Of a stretch of 64,000 nucleotides of DNA, positions 13,830-27,750 are shown one piece after another. Position 1 is the first letter of the stretch. Each line of letters opens with the position of its first letter. A program made the position numbers and the translations under genes. The stretch comes from Aphis gossypii (Eukaryota; Arthropoda; Insecta; Hemiptera; Aphididae), in assembly GCF_020184175.1 (NCBI RefSeq), contig NC_065531.1:43917213-43981212 (forward strand). Reading direction: 5' to 3'. A model generated the notes under the pieces. It saw only the letters and a program-made list of their open reading frames with translations. It was not told the origin of the DNA and searched no databases.

Positions 13830-14760
13830 ATTTCATTGTCGTCACTAGTTTGTCGGTCGAAATAAAAATTCGATAGAGTTGCGAGCCACGTTTCATGGAC
13901 GTGAACCGGAGTAGAGAAAACCCAAATCTGACCGCTATTTCATGGTCTCCGGCCAAGCTCGTATTGTGTAATAAAACTGGCCGTTTAAATTTGTACACTG
14001 CTTTTACTGTTCGACGTCCCCAAGCGCTTTACCTACTCCTCCTCCATCGTCGCTAAAGTCAATCTAAATGCCGATCCGAACGAAGGAACCCATAAATCAG
14101 AATGCATACGCGACATTATAACGACCCGAAGAATTTATATATATATAGTACACAGCTCGAGCTCGAGTACGTGAAAAAAAATATTTCGCTGTTTAAAATG
14201 TTATATTAAATTATTATATTAATCCGATCAGGTCGTCGGACGACGATTAAGCTCTTTTCTGTTTATGTGCGCCGTCAAAAGGACGCATAAAAAGGATTTG
14301 ATAGATATTATATTGATATTGTTGTTGGTCAAACGTTTGCGTAGCTACTAAACTCCACCACTCCCCCCTCATAATCATACCGACGGTTTTTATTGGAATG
14401 CCGCGCACTTGGTAATAATAACAAAATAAAAAATTTAACAATACTAATATACAACTAAACAAACTTATCATTTAAAAAATAATCTTTAGAGGATATTTAT
14501 TTTTTATTTTTTTTTGCTCGCAATCCTATGGCAATAATGATATTTTGTTTCGATCAAATCTCCGTAATCATATACGAAACGGGTTTTTTGAAACCCTCTA
14601 CTGCGCGACACGCGATAATAAATTAAACCGCATTAACGCGAGTAATTCGAGTGTCATAGCTCGGGGCGCGTTGTTGTCGTTGTATTAGTGGTGAATAAAC
14701 ATAATAATATTGTGCAAGCGGAGTTAATGGATGACGATTTGCGCAACCCCCGGTGTAACA
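13830..14760. promoter_or_regulatory. GC-raised island with a 53-codon short ORF
   Basis: Raised GC with CpGs between AT-rich flanks. An ATG at 13895 opens 53 codons to a TAA at 14054-14056; the product includes NPNLTAISWSPAKLVLCNKT and ends YLLLLHRR. It has no recognised motif and lacks the context to call a gene. Two palindromic GAGCTC copies overlap at about 14156-14166. Could be an enhancer, promoter or non-coding exon. Confidence 0.25.
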
Positions 14761-17700
14761 ACGTCGTTCTTTAGATATCCAAACGAAAATTAATATTATT
14801 TACTCAACATTATTTTCGTTTGTATGGTGGGTGGCCAGGGTAGTATTCAAGATATACATATACGTATATGTACGAATATCATACAAATCGAATAATTGTA
14901 TCTTGTGTCTTGTACAGTGAAACTATTTTGATCTACCCATGTATTATCGAGTATTTCAAAAAATAATTTCAACAAGTGTTACTACATTATAATATAAAAA
15001 AAAAAAATACTTTGGACTGGACTTGACTTTTTATAACGCGATTACGCACATTCTCTTAGAATTTGTATCTAAAAATCTTTTTATTTTTCAATACTCATAA
15101 ATTCTTAACACTTTTATTTATTTTTGATCACCATAACAATTATGAAATACTAAATATATATATATATATATTAAAATATATTGCATAATACACAGTTTTA
15201 AGAATGGATGCGTGTCTTATACTATAATATTATTGAAAACATTTATATTTAATTAGACTAAGAAACTATCTATCGTATCTTATTATGGCATTATTGTTTA
15301 CTTTTTTATCTTAGCAGAGAAATTATTTTTTTTTTTTACTTGCATAATTTATGAGTTTATACTTTGGATTTACTGGCTTTTTCCGCAAATCGTCAACATT
15401 AACACTGAAACGACTTAAAATAATAATTTACTATAGAATAATAAATTCAGATAATTAACTGAGTCTTATATTATTTCGAGTGCTTGAATTAAACGTCTTT
15501 TACGTGTATACTAAAGATAATAGGTATACATTTTAAAATAAGCCATAATGGATATTATTAGATTGCTTAATCATTTTTTATATATTTCTTTTAAGTATCT
15601 AGTACTTAGTAATAGTAGTGAAATTGTACGTATTAAAATATTATTTTAAATTTAAATATCTAATATTGCGGTACTCCAATTACAAGTATCTATGTCCAAT
15701 GAATAGTTTCCTGCAGTTTCAAAATTATGATTTTTAAGCATATTCAATAAGTATATAAGTATATATATATATATATACCATACCCATAAGTAGATATTTT
15801 ATATTAATAAATTTAAAAAAAATGGTATTTATAAACAATATTTGATCGTTTAATTATAGCGATCATTTCCATATTTATTTCATGTTTGTTAAAAATAGTT
15901 TTGATTTCTTAAAACGATTATCGCATTTTTTATAGCTAATCATAGTTTATTGCTAAAAAAGCAATAAAACAATCAAGTAAAAATTGTCTTTTCCAGATTA
16001 TATTAAAAAAAAAAAATTGATGTATTGAATATAATATACATTTTTATGGAATTGTGAAACGAGTTTACCTCCGTGATAGTGCACAACGGATATTCTTCAA
16101 AAAACAAAAATATAACTATAAGCTGCCTAGTTGATAATTATAGTTTTATTCAAAACGTATAACACCTTTAATAGTTAATCGCATTCAAAACTGTGAATAT
16201 TCAGATCCGTTTAACATAATGTTACATAGTAATCAACACGAGAGTGTATAATATACGCGCTTGCGATACGCGGTGCTTTACCTCAAATTCGATGTATACC
16301 ATTGGCAAACGGAAATTCCGTAAGACAACCGTACTCGTCAAACTATTACAAGCGATTGAACGGTAATTATAATATAATATTGATTAAACATACCACGATA
16401 GTAGATTTGGATTGGATCCCCGTGTTTGTGTGCAGCTGGGACCGATGTGTTATTCAAATTTAGACGTTGTAGTTGAATTTGCATACGGCAAGTGTGGGAA
16501 TGCATTGTGTAAAATATACGATTTATTTTCATTTTGCTGCAGAAATGTTTCTTGGTGTAACGATTAATCATACCGAAATGTATAGTATCCTAAAATTTTC
16601 GTTGACAAAGTTTATAATAACTTATAATAGATAATATTATCATTACCATCAAACAAACAATTCAACTGGGGAAGTTTATTTTTTGAGTAAAACTACTCTT
16701 TTTACTCTAAATCACCTTTCTAAAAGTACCGTTTAGTAATATGTATCATGTTTGCCCAAAAATACATTTTTCTATTCATCCTGCACACTTTTTAATTGTT
16801 CGTTATAGAAATTGTTTAATTACATTTTTATATTTTATATTACATCTATATAAGAATACATCTTACCGACCATTTTAGTATCTGTACGTAACTTCGTAAT
16901 TTTAAATAATCATTGAGTTACTATTTACTATATCAAGAAAATTTGGAAAATCTCGATTAATTTATTAGTTTTATAATGTATATTTTGTTTTATATAGTAG
17001 TATATGCATTCATTTACACGTATTTTTCCATCAATAACGAGATTTTTAAAGAATACAATATTATATTATTTGAGTAATTTAAGATTATATACAATTAGTA
17101 GATCAGTTTCACTTAAAATATATTTTTTATTACTGCTCTTTACCTTTTTTTTTTTTGCTAGAAGATTTATTGTAGAGTTTCTAAAAGTTTATGTTTGTTC
17201 TTTAATTCAATTTAGGCATTAGAAAAATATGTGTAAGTATGTTAGATTATTGGATGCAATGCGTCAGTGTGTGGCTTATAGTTACTTCATTAATCATATA
17301 TATTATATCGGTTTTTAATAGATTTCACCAAAAAACTCACACAACAATTTTTCTGTGAGAGTCCATATCAAAAAAAAAAAAAAAAAAACTGAAAAGCAAA
17401 ATGGATATTGAGTACAAAAGATATCATATTGCATGGATAACAAATACATAACATTTGATATTAACTATTTTAAAACGATGAAATATTTAATATATATATT
17501 TTAATTTTTCTAGTATTTAGAATATCATAAGTCATAAGTATGCTTTTTATTTTTAATGAATTTTAATAAATTAATTACTGTAACACGGCGATTTGGTTAT
17601 GCAATATAGCTACACTACGCTGTTTGGTACATTCTTTTAGTAATTCGATGGGTGATTGTAAACTCCCGATTTTAATGATCTCTATACTCTTCTTATGGTA

Positions 17701-20639
17701 AACTCTGCCGGATCTACTTCATTATTATCTGAAGGGTACATGTAAACTCGCCCGGGTCAACTTCAGTACTACCTAAAGGGTACATATAAACTCTATTATA
17801 ACTTCGTTTGTAGATTATAATTGTATCACGATCATACAAATTAAAAGAAAACTTAAGGTATCAATTTTTTGATCTTAAAAATTTATATTTTTTTGTATTT
17901 TTTTTTCTTTACTTTTTATCGTTTTTACTTACTTTATTTTTTTTATCGCAACTTTTAATTCTTATGTTCACTTTAGTTTGAACATTTTTTAGGGTATTAA
18001 TACATATAGATAAAGAAAAACATGATTTGGAAAACGAATAGAACGATTCACAAGCATTGGTTGCTTTTAAAGTTGACCTTCATGGTTAAGCGCACATTAT
18101 CAGAGAATATGATGCATTTTCATCAGTGAACGTCTTAACTAAGTACAAAGGTTAAGTAGCAGAAGTTTATAATTTTTATTTTTTGAAGGAATTATTATAG
18201 AAAATATAAATATATAATCATTCCCAACTTCAATTAGATATATTAAAACTAATTCAAAAATATAATGCAGCAATATCCAACTTCGCTAGTACATCTCTAT
18301 ACATTTAAAATGATTTGGTAGAATTAATATATATTCTTCAGGTGAATATAATATTGACCCGAAAGAGTATACTTATGCATTATCAATATTTTTTAATTAC
18401 TTTAAGAACCAACAACCAGGAACATTGTATTATGTTTTAAAGCTTTCTTACAGAGAAAAAGTAATTTTTATTAAATTATACCAAATAACAAAAATTGTTT
18501 GATAAGAATCCGTTGTTTTACCTATAAATATTCAATTTTTGTCAAAATTTGAATATCAAACTTACATAAAAAAAAGTCCATTATTTTTTTATTTTGCTTT
18601 GCTTTAAACAAGAATAACTTATGAGAAACCTTATATTATATTTTCAAGCTTTTGATTTTTACCATCATAAATTGTAAAAAAAAAAAGGTTCAGCAATTTC
18701 AGATACCAATGAATAGCTGAAAAGATGCAATAATGTTTTTAAATTTTATAATTTCTAAAATATTAAGTTAAAATGTTAAGTTTCTGCAGCTTTTAATTTT
18801 GAATTTACAATGAACAAACACAAAATCGATTTTGTCAAAAACTGATGTGTATAAATAATATTTGTTTCAAAATTTTACTAAAAAAACGTTACTTTGAACC
18901 TTCAAAGTGTCAACTTATCTACAATTCACTTCATAAAATTGAATAAATCTGTTTACTCCGAAACTTGTAAATCTACATATAGATACATATTTTTTTTTTT
19001 TACAATAGTTTAAGTAAATATATCAAATTAAATTGTGTGTCAGTAACATATATTATTTATAGAATGCATAAGATAAAATGGTCTACTACAACATATAGTA
19101 TCATAATATACCATATTAATATACCTTATTAAGTGCAAACTTAATCAACGTTCAATTCGAATTAAGACCACAAATTATTAGGTGTACCTTCGAAATTGTC
19201 CATATTCATGTGATGTGCTTTTAGTCAGTACCTATAGTGTGAACTATAGTTCATCTAACAATTCAGATACAAAGGTAAAAATGTATAATAGTCTGAAATG
19301 CATATAATTACAAAAATTGTATTGGTACAAATTTTTTTTTTTATGTATTATTAATTGTAAATAATAAAACAAATAATTTTAAATTAATTTAAATATTCTA
19401 ACGTATAATAGGTGAGAAAAATGTATAATTTATTATTTCGAATACAATTTAATACAAAAAAAGAAAACTTTGAACCAATTTTTTTGTTGGGATTTATAAA
19501 AATAAAAACTAAAAATAATCGAAAACTTTTTATATCTATAAATAACTAAAAAAGAACTAAAATATTTAAAAAATTTTACTATGTATAATACAAAAGTGAA
19601 AACAATAGTGTAAACATTTGGTGAGTATTTCAATTATCTACATTTATACGCTTTTGAATTATAAATTGTCGAAATTCTAACATTAAATGCTTTTATAAAA
19701 ATATTCAGAAAACACATTTTCGATATCTTTTAATTGGGAAAATAAAGCTAGTGACTTATTACAAGCATTTTTATTCATTTATAAATTTTCTATCTATATT
19801 TATTTAAAAACAATATTCAGTTGTCTGTAAATAGCTCAATAAAGGTTAAATTACTCGTATTAAAAGTTTATACTATGCGTAATAAATAATAATATAAACA
19901 CTTAGTATAATAGTTACTGCGGTTATTCATTTTTGAATTGTTTTAAAATAAAAAAATTAAAATTAAAAGCAATTAAGTCAAAACCTGGTTTTACACGAAA
20001 ATTCATGATTTGTTTACAAAAAAGGTATCAGAAATTTTTAATTTTGATTTCTTTTGTGTACAAACTAGATACAGTTTTTTACTCTGAACCACAATTAAAG
20101 TTTTAAATCAAAGCATTTCATTATATTATAGAATAATAATAAACAAATAATATGTATAATGTCAGTATATGTACTGAAAAAAAAAATATAAAATCAAAAA
20201 AAAAAAAAAAAATAACAACTTTAAGCTTAAATAATAATTATTAAATAATTGGAACCTCATTTTCGATTTCTTTACCTATTATAAAACAAATTACAATGCT
20301 TTCAATTGAAACTATGCAGCACAATAAGATTGCATTTTATTGTATTTTCAATAATTATTTATCATAAAATAAATATTTTATAGAAATTACTTAAGTCTAA
20401 TAAAATGCTGAAAAAGTTATTTACAATCTAGCACGCATATAATACAGTTAATGTTTAATCAATATACAATGATAAATAATAAACAATATTCGTCATTAAC
20501 GAAGATTATACGAATCCATCTCGCGGAGAAGAAAAATCATCCAGTTGCTTTTTCATTATATTATAACAAACAATTATTAAAATAATATCACAAAACTGCA
20601 AGAATAGGCGAAATTCGATGTATTTGTTTTAAATATTAT
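14761..20639. other. AT-rich non-coding stretch
   Basis: No supported gene. It holds the 44-bp tandem repeat at 17.7 kb, several A/T homopolymers and TA runs. A minus-strand frame with ATG at 16571 (77 codons to 16338) has ordinary composition and nothing recognisable. Confidence 0.65.
17658..17793. repeat. Degenerate 44-bp tandem repeat
   Basis: Two clear 44-bp units, 17698-17741 and 17742-17785, both begin GTAAACTC and end AAGGGTACAT; I count 36 of 44 bases identical. A diverged 40-bp unit precedes (17658-17697) and a partial ATAAACTC follows. The block is richer in G and C than its flanks. Confidence 0.8.
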
Positions 20640-21925
20640 ACGGATTTATCGTCAACCGTGCCGAAGTGATTATCCGATAGGTAGGTACTCATAATCCTTG
20701 TGCATTCAGCCATGACACCGATACGGAGAACCGAGGAGAAAATTATTTGAATATCATCATCTTATAATAAACATTTTTTCTTTTTAATCGTTATCCTGAA
20801 ATTCATCTTCATCGTCACAAAAAATATAAAATATTATAATGTGTACACATTTTTTTTTCTTACAATAGACAATCGTGATTGATTAAAAATATTTACTGTA
20901 TAGAAACTCGCTGTTATAATGTACTCTAAAAATACGTACTGTGCAAAAATAATTGTTTTTTCAAACAGATTAGGTAAAATGTTGTATACACAATACTAGC
21001 TTAACGAAAAACGCGTTCTGATGTTTAAGACTACGACGTACTTAAAGCAAATGAAAATAAAATATCAAAACAAGCATTTCTTATTTTAACCTAGTGGTAA
21101 AAAAATAAAATAAAATAAGTAATATTTAATATTGACTCTGCTTTACACGTCGTCCGAAAATTGTAAACACATTATCTGAACAAAAGCAGTAACGTTTATC
21201 GCATATTTTACTAATGCAATATGTATACAATTGAATGTGAACATATGAAATGTGTATGGTGAGATTTTTAAAAATCAAAAATGTCTTACGTTTATACGTT
21301 GCAGCTGTTTTCGGGTACAAAGAAAACAAACCATGGCTTATAATATAATAAAAGCAGTTTCCCGCGTTTGGTAAAAAAAAAAAACAACGGCATTAGTCAA
21401 ACGCACAATCTCGTGTACGTTAAAGTCACGACGACGCCGCCGCCGCAAAAACAATGAACGTACGCGGATATGCCTCGGAAGTTCGAAACGTATCATCCCT
21501 CGCCAAGAATCATTTCGCCGAACTTCCAAACTTAAATTATTATAAGAATTGCACTTCCACGCAATTCTATCATTACGTTTTCAAACGTCATTGTTTTTCA
21601 TTTTTACTTATATATACCTAGCTACTTCGTATCCGTCACGGATATGTATAGGTATACTTAATGATTATGTTTTATTTCACCGCCCCCTCCCCTTTAAAAC
21701 TTGTTTGACTGTACTCAAAGAACAAAAGAACAGAGAGATTTGATCGTTCTTTTTTCGCTTCAACTTTTTGCGACACACGCGCGCACGTCATGACGACTGC
21801 GGCGACGACGTGTTCAATACGATTTCAATTGCCGTACATCCGCCAGAGCGTCGTTTTCGACATCAAAAGGTGTATTATTATTACATTTGCCAGTCATAAC
21901 TCGGCGTGCGTCGGCCAAATAATAT
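20640..21925. promoter_or_regulatory. Patchy GC-raised region with CpG clusters
   Basis: CpG-rich spots occur at about 20640-20740, 21400-21500 (GACGACGCCGCCGCCGC) and 21760-21915. A minus-strand frame across 21338-21529 carries an Arg run encoded by the GCC/GTC repeats and lacks a sound start. I see no gene. Confidence 0.25.
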
Positions 21926-21930
21926 ATTAT

Positions 21931-22470
21931 ACAGAGTGATCCACCAAGTATACTCTTCTTATTTTCTTCTTTAATAATGTAATTATTCGAAATTTTATAG
22001 TTAAAATGCTCAAAAGTTCTTAAAGTTATGTTTCAAAATTTCTCGAGATTTTTATGTATAACAAAGGAATGACCTGCAGAGATTTGAACTTCATTTTTTC
22101 AAATGAGAACCACATTTTTCTACTGCAAATTATATAATTTAAAATATTAGTAGCTTATAAATCCTATCAATATTTATTATTCATAAAAATGGTCCAAGTA
22201 TAATTAATTCTAGATGCGATATTACATACCTATATTTTATATTTTTGTAAAATTATTTTTAAGAAATACTATCTTTAATATAAACAATTTAATAACTAAA
22301 AAACCACTCCTTTGAATTTTAAATTAGGTACATCAGCATTTTTTAAAAAAATATCCACAAATAATTTACATTAAATAAGACGATCCTCAAAAAAATAAAA
22401 CAGAAGTTTGTAAGTCCACAGACCGAAATTTTTTACTACTCATGGGATGTAAGGAGTATTCAATAACTTT
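21931..22470. repeat. Putative dispersed repeat beginning ACAGAGTGAT
   Basis: It starts abruptly after TATTAT with ACAGAGTGATCCACCAAGTA, sharing its first ten bases with the left end of the 27355 element. No matching right terminus was seen, so the end is nominal. The interior is AT-rich and non-coding. Confidence 0.3.
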
Positions 22471-23244
22471 AAATTATGATATTTAAGTATGTTTAAAAGT
22501 TTCGAAAATTAGAATTTTAATAAACGTATTATAAGGTAAATAAAAAATATGGGAATTAGCATGTTTGATGAATCGCCCAGTACAATAATAGATACATTAT
22601 ACACACTTGTTGGCAACAGATACCGAGTTCTTGTTATGCCTGATTTAACCTTTGTAGCAATGGTATTTTTCCTATCACAATTATAATATTTATATAATAC
22701 GATGTGTTTATTCGCGTATATAGGCACTTACAATAATAGTATATTTGTGTGTTTCGACAAAAACTCGCCAATGCATAACGCGTAAGCCAAGAGATAAAGA
22801 AAAAGATTTACAATACATCAAGTTATACGGTATAATATTATATATACAGAGTGGTACACAGAACGAGAGCGTAATGTGTGTCTCTAATATAATATAATAG
22901 TATATTATTATATCAAATATCAAATATAGCTTTTGAAAAATATATAAACGAAAAGGAAACGGAAAATCGGGAGAGGAAGACTGTAGAGTGTAGAGCGTAC
23001 ATAAATATATACTGTCGGTGGCTGATGAAACATAGAAACGAGCGTAGGTAGAGGTACAGTCACAGCACTATGTACAGCAACAGTTATATATGTAATAGCT
23101 CTTGGATCCTGTACGCACAGAGTTTATTATTATTTTCGTTTAATGGGCGTTCGACGGGGCGTAATAATAGCTTATTATAAGGGGTTTTGTTGCCGTCGGA
23201 CGATTTTTAGGTCGTTGGGTGTATCATTTCCAGGTCGAGAGAGT

Positions 23245-23275
<31 letters not shown>

Positions 23276-23640
23276 GGAGAAAACGACGAGAGAAAGAAGA
23301 TAGAGAATAAAAGACTAACGTCCATTATACATGACTGTGTAGTGTAATTGTCGGTATATATACGTACATACCGAGAAAAAATCTCAACAGAAGACGATGT
23401 TTTCGCAATGAAATTTTGATATTGTAGTACATAATGTACTGCGATGTATACGTAACAGAGACTCTCTGGCCCTGAGTCCATATTCAACCACTACAGTAAT
23501 AGTTGTTGTACCATCGTCAAATAATACGTCATTTCGTCGGAGCAATATAATTTTATAACTGAGGGACGTCGGTGTTATCGGTATGCCACCGAGTGGCCAT
23601 TACACCCCCTACACTACGATGCTACTCTGATATCCTACTC
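22471..23640. promoter_or_regulatory. GC-raised region around a GA microsatellite
   Basis: Moderately raised GC from about 22940 to 23640 with the GA array at 23236. A minus-strand frame over 23224-23487 depends on the array (S-L repeats). No gene is supported. Confidence 0.22.
23236..23280. repeat. (GA)n microsatellite
   Basis: About 45 bp of GA with two GAGT interruptions on the left and GGGAGA at the right, inside a GC-raised stretch. Candidate GAGA-type element, untested. Confidence 0.95.
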
Positions 23641-26569
23641 TGTGTGTGTGTGTATGTGTGTAGTATATACTTGTCAGCAGTATGGAAAAAAAGTAGGTAA
23701 AATACACGATTTCCCCATTATCTATTTGGACATGGTTTTCCGTGGACAGCTTTTATGCGACAAATCCGGGCTTCGACAGAGTCGGTCGTTTGTTCGTTTT
23801 TCGACCTACAAGATCTACATTATTCTTATAATAATACAATATATTTATATAATATAATATACAATTATGTGTTATCAATCGGATCGTGTATACAATATAC
23901 ATATACTAAGGTAATTCAGCAAGTTTGCTCGCTTCAATTTGTACACCCTCAATAGTATATGGTTATAACAAAATTTTAATAAAAGATAGATTCTAGTAAA
24001 AATATGTAACCAGCATTATGTAAAAAAAAAATATTGCACGTACCTACTACAAATCTGATTATAAATAAAACTAACCTAAGCTATAATCTAATTAGTAACT
24101 ATCGTAAGCACTTTATTATGTTCAATTTAATTAATCAATAATTCGCGTTCGGTACCTATAAAAATAATATTGATAAAAATAATTTTTCAAATATTTTAAT
24201 GACAAACCATTGACATATACTTAGAGTAATAAACTAATTAACAGAACTTTATATATTTTTTTTTTAACTGTATCCATACAATTGATGTAATTTCACCCCA
24301 TTTAAACTTTACATTTTAAAATCACTCCACAGGTAAAAAAAAACACTTCATAACCAGTTAACATTAAACATTTAGTATTTGAATCTATTTTATTGGGTAT
24401 AATGATGTATTAGCATAGTTATATTAACATTGTCATCAACAAACAAATTCTAATATTATTTAAAATTTGTCAAATAAATGAATAATTCTACTTTATGTAA
24501 TTTTCTTATCAAAATACTAAATCTTGTATTTGATGTTATGCCTGACTTATAAAGTGTTTGTTTTTAATTTAATATTTCCATTTCCAATAAAAAATATATC
24601 TCCGTGTTTTAATTGTAAAAATGTTAAAAACATTGCATTCAAAATAGTTATGTTGTGTTACGGTTAAATATTACTTTTCTCTCATGTACCTACGCAATAA
24701 ATACCGACTATTAATCATTCTAGTATTGTTTTCGTATTAACAAAATACAAAGCGATAATAAACCCAAGTTCATATAAGTACAACAATATACAAAAGCAGG
24801 CCGCACTGAAAATTCCATAATTGGATTACATTGAAAGGGAAAATGGTTTAAGTACAAAATTTATCAGATTAAGGACGAATTTATTGTTTTAATATTCGTA
24901 GGTAATTATATCTAAACCTATCATCAGTTACGTAGTTATACATACAACCGAATGTCTACCTATTATCCAATTATGTACTTTATCAATCCAGTACTGTACT
25001 ACGTTTCCGATTATCTATGATTTCTCAATGTCAACGAATCCCTTATAAAATAAGACATAAATTCGCTTATAGAACAATAAATATTTGATGCTCTCAAAAA
25101 AAAAAATAATAATAATAATAAATAAAGCAAATGAACACTACTTTTCGAAATACTATTAACTTTATGACTATTCTTATAATAAAATATCTAATTTTCCACG
25201 ATCGTGTATTGTACGTGATTGTCAATGCGGCGTATACGTAATATTATGTGTACGTTTTGAACGAGATCTGAACATGAGATAAAATAATAGTAATTGTTGT
25301 TTGAAACATTTCAAAAATTATCGAAATTTATCGGTTGTATCGAAAATTACTATAAATTTATTGTTTCTTGGAAATGACATGATATTTGACAGATTTACGA
25401 CAGTAAAAGTCGGACATTATACCAATATACAATTTCAAAGTTCTTGTTCGATTTTTTTATATATATTTATAATTTCATCGTGAATTATTTATTCATATTA
25501 TTGTTTTTCTTATATTCAACTATTATATGTTAATACTTCGTAACAACATAATTTAATTATTTGAAAATCAAAATTACTTAAACTTACTGACAATTAATGC
25601 GAAAAACAAAAACTTATAGATATCTTAATTCTTATTACAAATAAAAAACATTTTTTTGAGGCAGTTGACATAATAACAAGTTTTAAGTACCTACATACTT
25701 ACAAAGATTCTAGTTGTTGAAGTTCAGTAAATTAACAAAAAGTATATTTGGAAACCGGAAATAATAGAACAATTGTGGAGTGAATTTTACTTTTATGATG
25801 TTAAAATGTTTATTTTTATTTTTTTGTTAACTATATTTCTTTTATTTTTATTAGTATTATATTTTTATTTTAATGATTAACTAAAAAATAAAAGTAAATT
25901 GTTGATTTAATATTTTTTTGTTATTACTACAAAGTTGTAACTTCTAGTTGAATTATACACAAAATATTTCAAATAAAAATCACTTTTAAATAACTAATAT
26001 TTACAATTTATTGACTGTTAATATATTTAAAATCAAACTTTTAACCTCCAAACTTGTAATATAATTTACAAGTAGGTATAAAACTAATTAATTTGTTAAA
26101 TTTCTTTTGGCTGTTCGTATTTTAAATATAGGTTATGAATTAATTAAGTGTCTAAAGTATAGTTCTTTTTGCAGAAAAGTGTACACTATACTTCAAATTT
26201 TTTAAAGTAATAACACGATTTGGCTAAGGATATTTAATTTTAAAAAAATTGAAAAACCATAAATGTGTTTTTAATAGAATATTATTATTTATAAGTTTGA
26301 AACTTCAATTTTATATTTATGAAAAAACAAATATGTGTTTGATGTAATAAAAATTGTATTACAATGTAATACAATTCTTCAGTTGGTTTTTATCAATTCT
26401 TATTTTGTGTTTACTATTGAATTTTAAGCGAAGCCAAAATGTTATTATTTTTTCAAGGAATGTTATTATTTTTTTCTAAGTATTCCTTTTAGTAAGCAAT
26501 ATTACCTTTATACTGATATTTTCATACAGAATACATAGAAAAAAAAATTATAAAATACAATATTATATA

Positions 26570-26604
26570 TTAAAAAACAATTAATATTATTAATTGTTTT
26601 TTAA
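26570..26604. repeat. Perfect 16-bp inverted repeat with 3-nt centre
   Basis: TTAAAAAACAATTAAT at 26570-26585 is exactly complementary to ATTAATTGTTTTTTAA at 26589-26604, with ATT between. It is AT-only except for one C/G pair. Could extrude as a cruciform or be the fused ends of a decayed element. Confidence 0.85.
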
Positions 26605-27011
26605 TTTAAATAATTTTTATTTGACGCCTCTAACATTTGCCCCTTGGACAATTCTAAAAACCGCGAACAATTAAATGTAATATCATTATTTGATTTGATG
26701 CATTTTTAGAATCATCCAATGAAAATAAGACTAATGTTTCAAAAAACTAAAAAAATTGACTAAAATATCATTATTTAGTTTTAAAATTTCTAAAATTATT
26801 TAATTAATATACGTCCAATGAGTAACTGTGAACCGTACATTTTAAATTGAAAACTTCATAAATTAATTAGTTTATTTGTTATTTAATAAAAATACTGAAC
26901 TCCTGATCTAATATTATATAAATAAACGAGAGATAAATGAAATTTATGCTTATAAAAAATGACAATTATAGATTAAATATAGGTCTTTTTTTAATATAAA
27001 AATTGAATACT

Positions 27012-27207
27012 ATAGTACATAGACGTAGATACGGGAAATATGGGTGACAAATTCCCCCCACCATGACCTTTTTTATATATATTTTATACATTATACACCG
27101 ATAAAAGAAAAAATTAAATATATTTTTTTTAAACAAAAATTAGCTAGTTTTTTGTGATACATATATTTTCTCTCCCCCTGAAAATTCCTGTCTACGTCAC
27201 TGCTACA
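27012..27207. mobile_element. Short inverted-repeat element (about 195 bp)
   Basis: The left arm, TAGTACATAGACGTAGATAC at 27013-27032 and continuing GGGAA, is imperfectly inverted in the right arm, TTCCTGTCTACGTCACTGCT at about 27185-27204. Between them is a C-run (CCCCCCACC) and an AT-rich core. The arms resemble the 'GACGTAGNCAGG' type termini common to many insect short DNA repeats. No coding capacity. Confidence 0.45.
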
Positions 27208-27354
27208 GTATCATATTATTATATATAGGTATAATTTATTATTTGAATGAAATATGGAAAAAAAATTTATTATTATTTTTACGTCACAAGACATGGAGTA
27301 CTAAAATTATGATATTCTATCAAAGTAAATTTAGTGCACCTATATAATATATAT

Positions 27355-27750
27355 ACAGAGTGATTTTTCAACCAGTTAATAACTCGGTAAGTATTAAAAA
27401 TTTTAAAATATTTTTTTTTAAGTATAAATTGCCCACGTTACGTTGAAACTAACTCTTAGGGCAAATTGAATGAGAATTTAAAAGTTCAAAAGTCGCGAAG
27501 GAATTACTCAAATTAAGTACTGTTAACATGAAAATTATTTTTTTTAAATATTTTTTTATAGATTTTCGTTATTTAAAATAAGTATTGAAAATCAATAGTA
27601 AATAGTGTTTTATTTAATAAGGGGGGCAGTTAAAATTATCAAAATTATAACACACTATAAAACAATAAGATAAATTAAAAAAAAAAATATTTTGAAATTC
27701 CTAATTCTTATCGAGTTATTGACTAGTTCATGATGAAAAAATTACCCTGT
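27355..27750. mobile_element. MITE-like element with imperfect terminal inverted repeats (396 bp)
   Basis: The left end ACAGAGTGATTTTTCAACCA...AATAACTCGG is mirrored by the right end CGAGTTATTGACTAG...ATTACCCTGT. Over about 35-40 bp the arms match apart from small gaps. The element is flanked by TATA-rich sequence and carries no coding frame. A run of G at about 27621-27628 lies inside. Superfamily not assigned. Confidence 0.65.
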
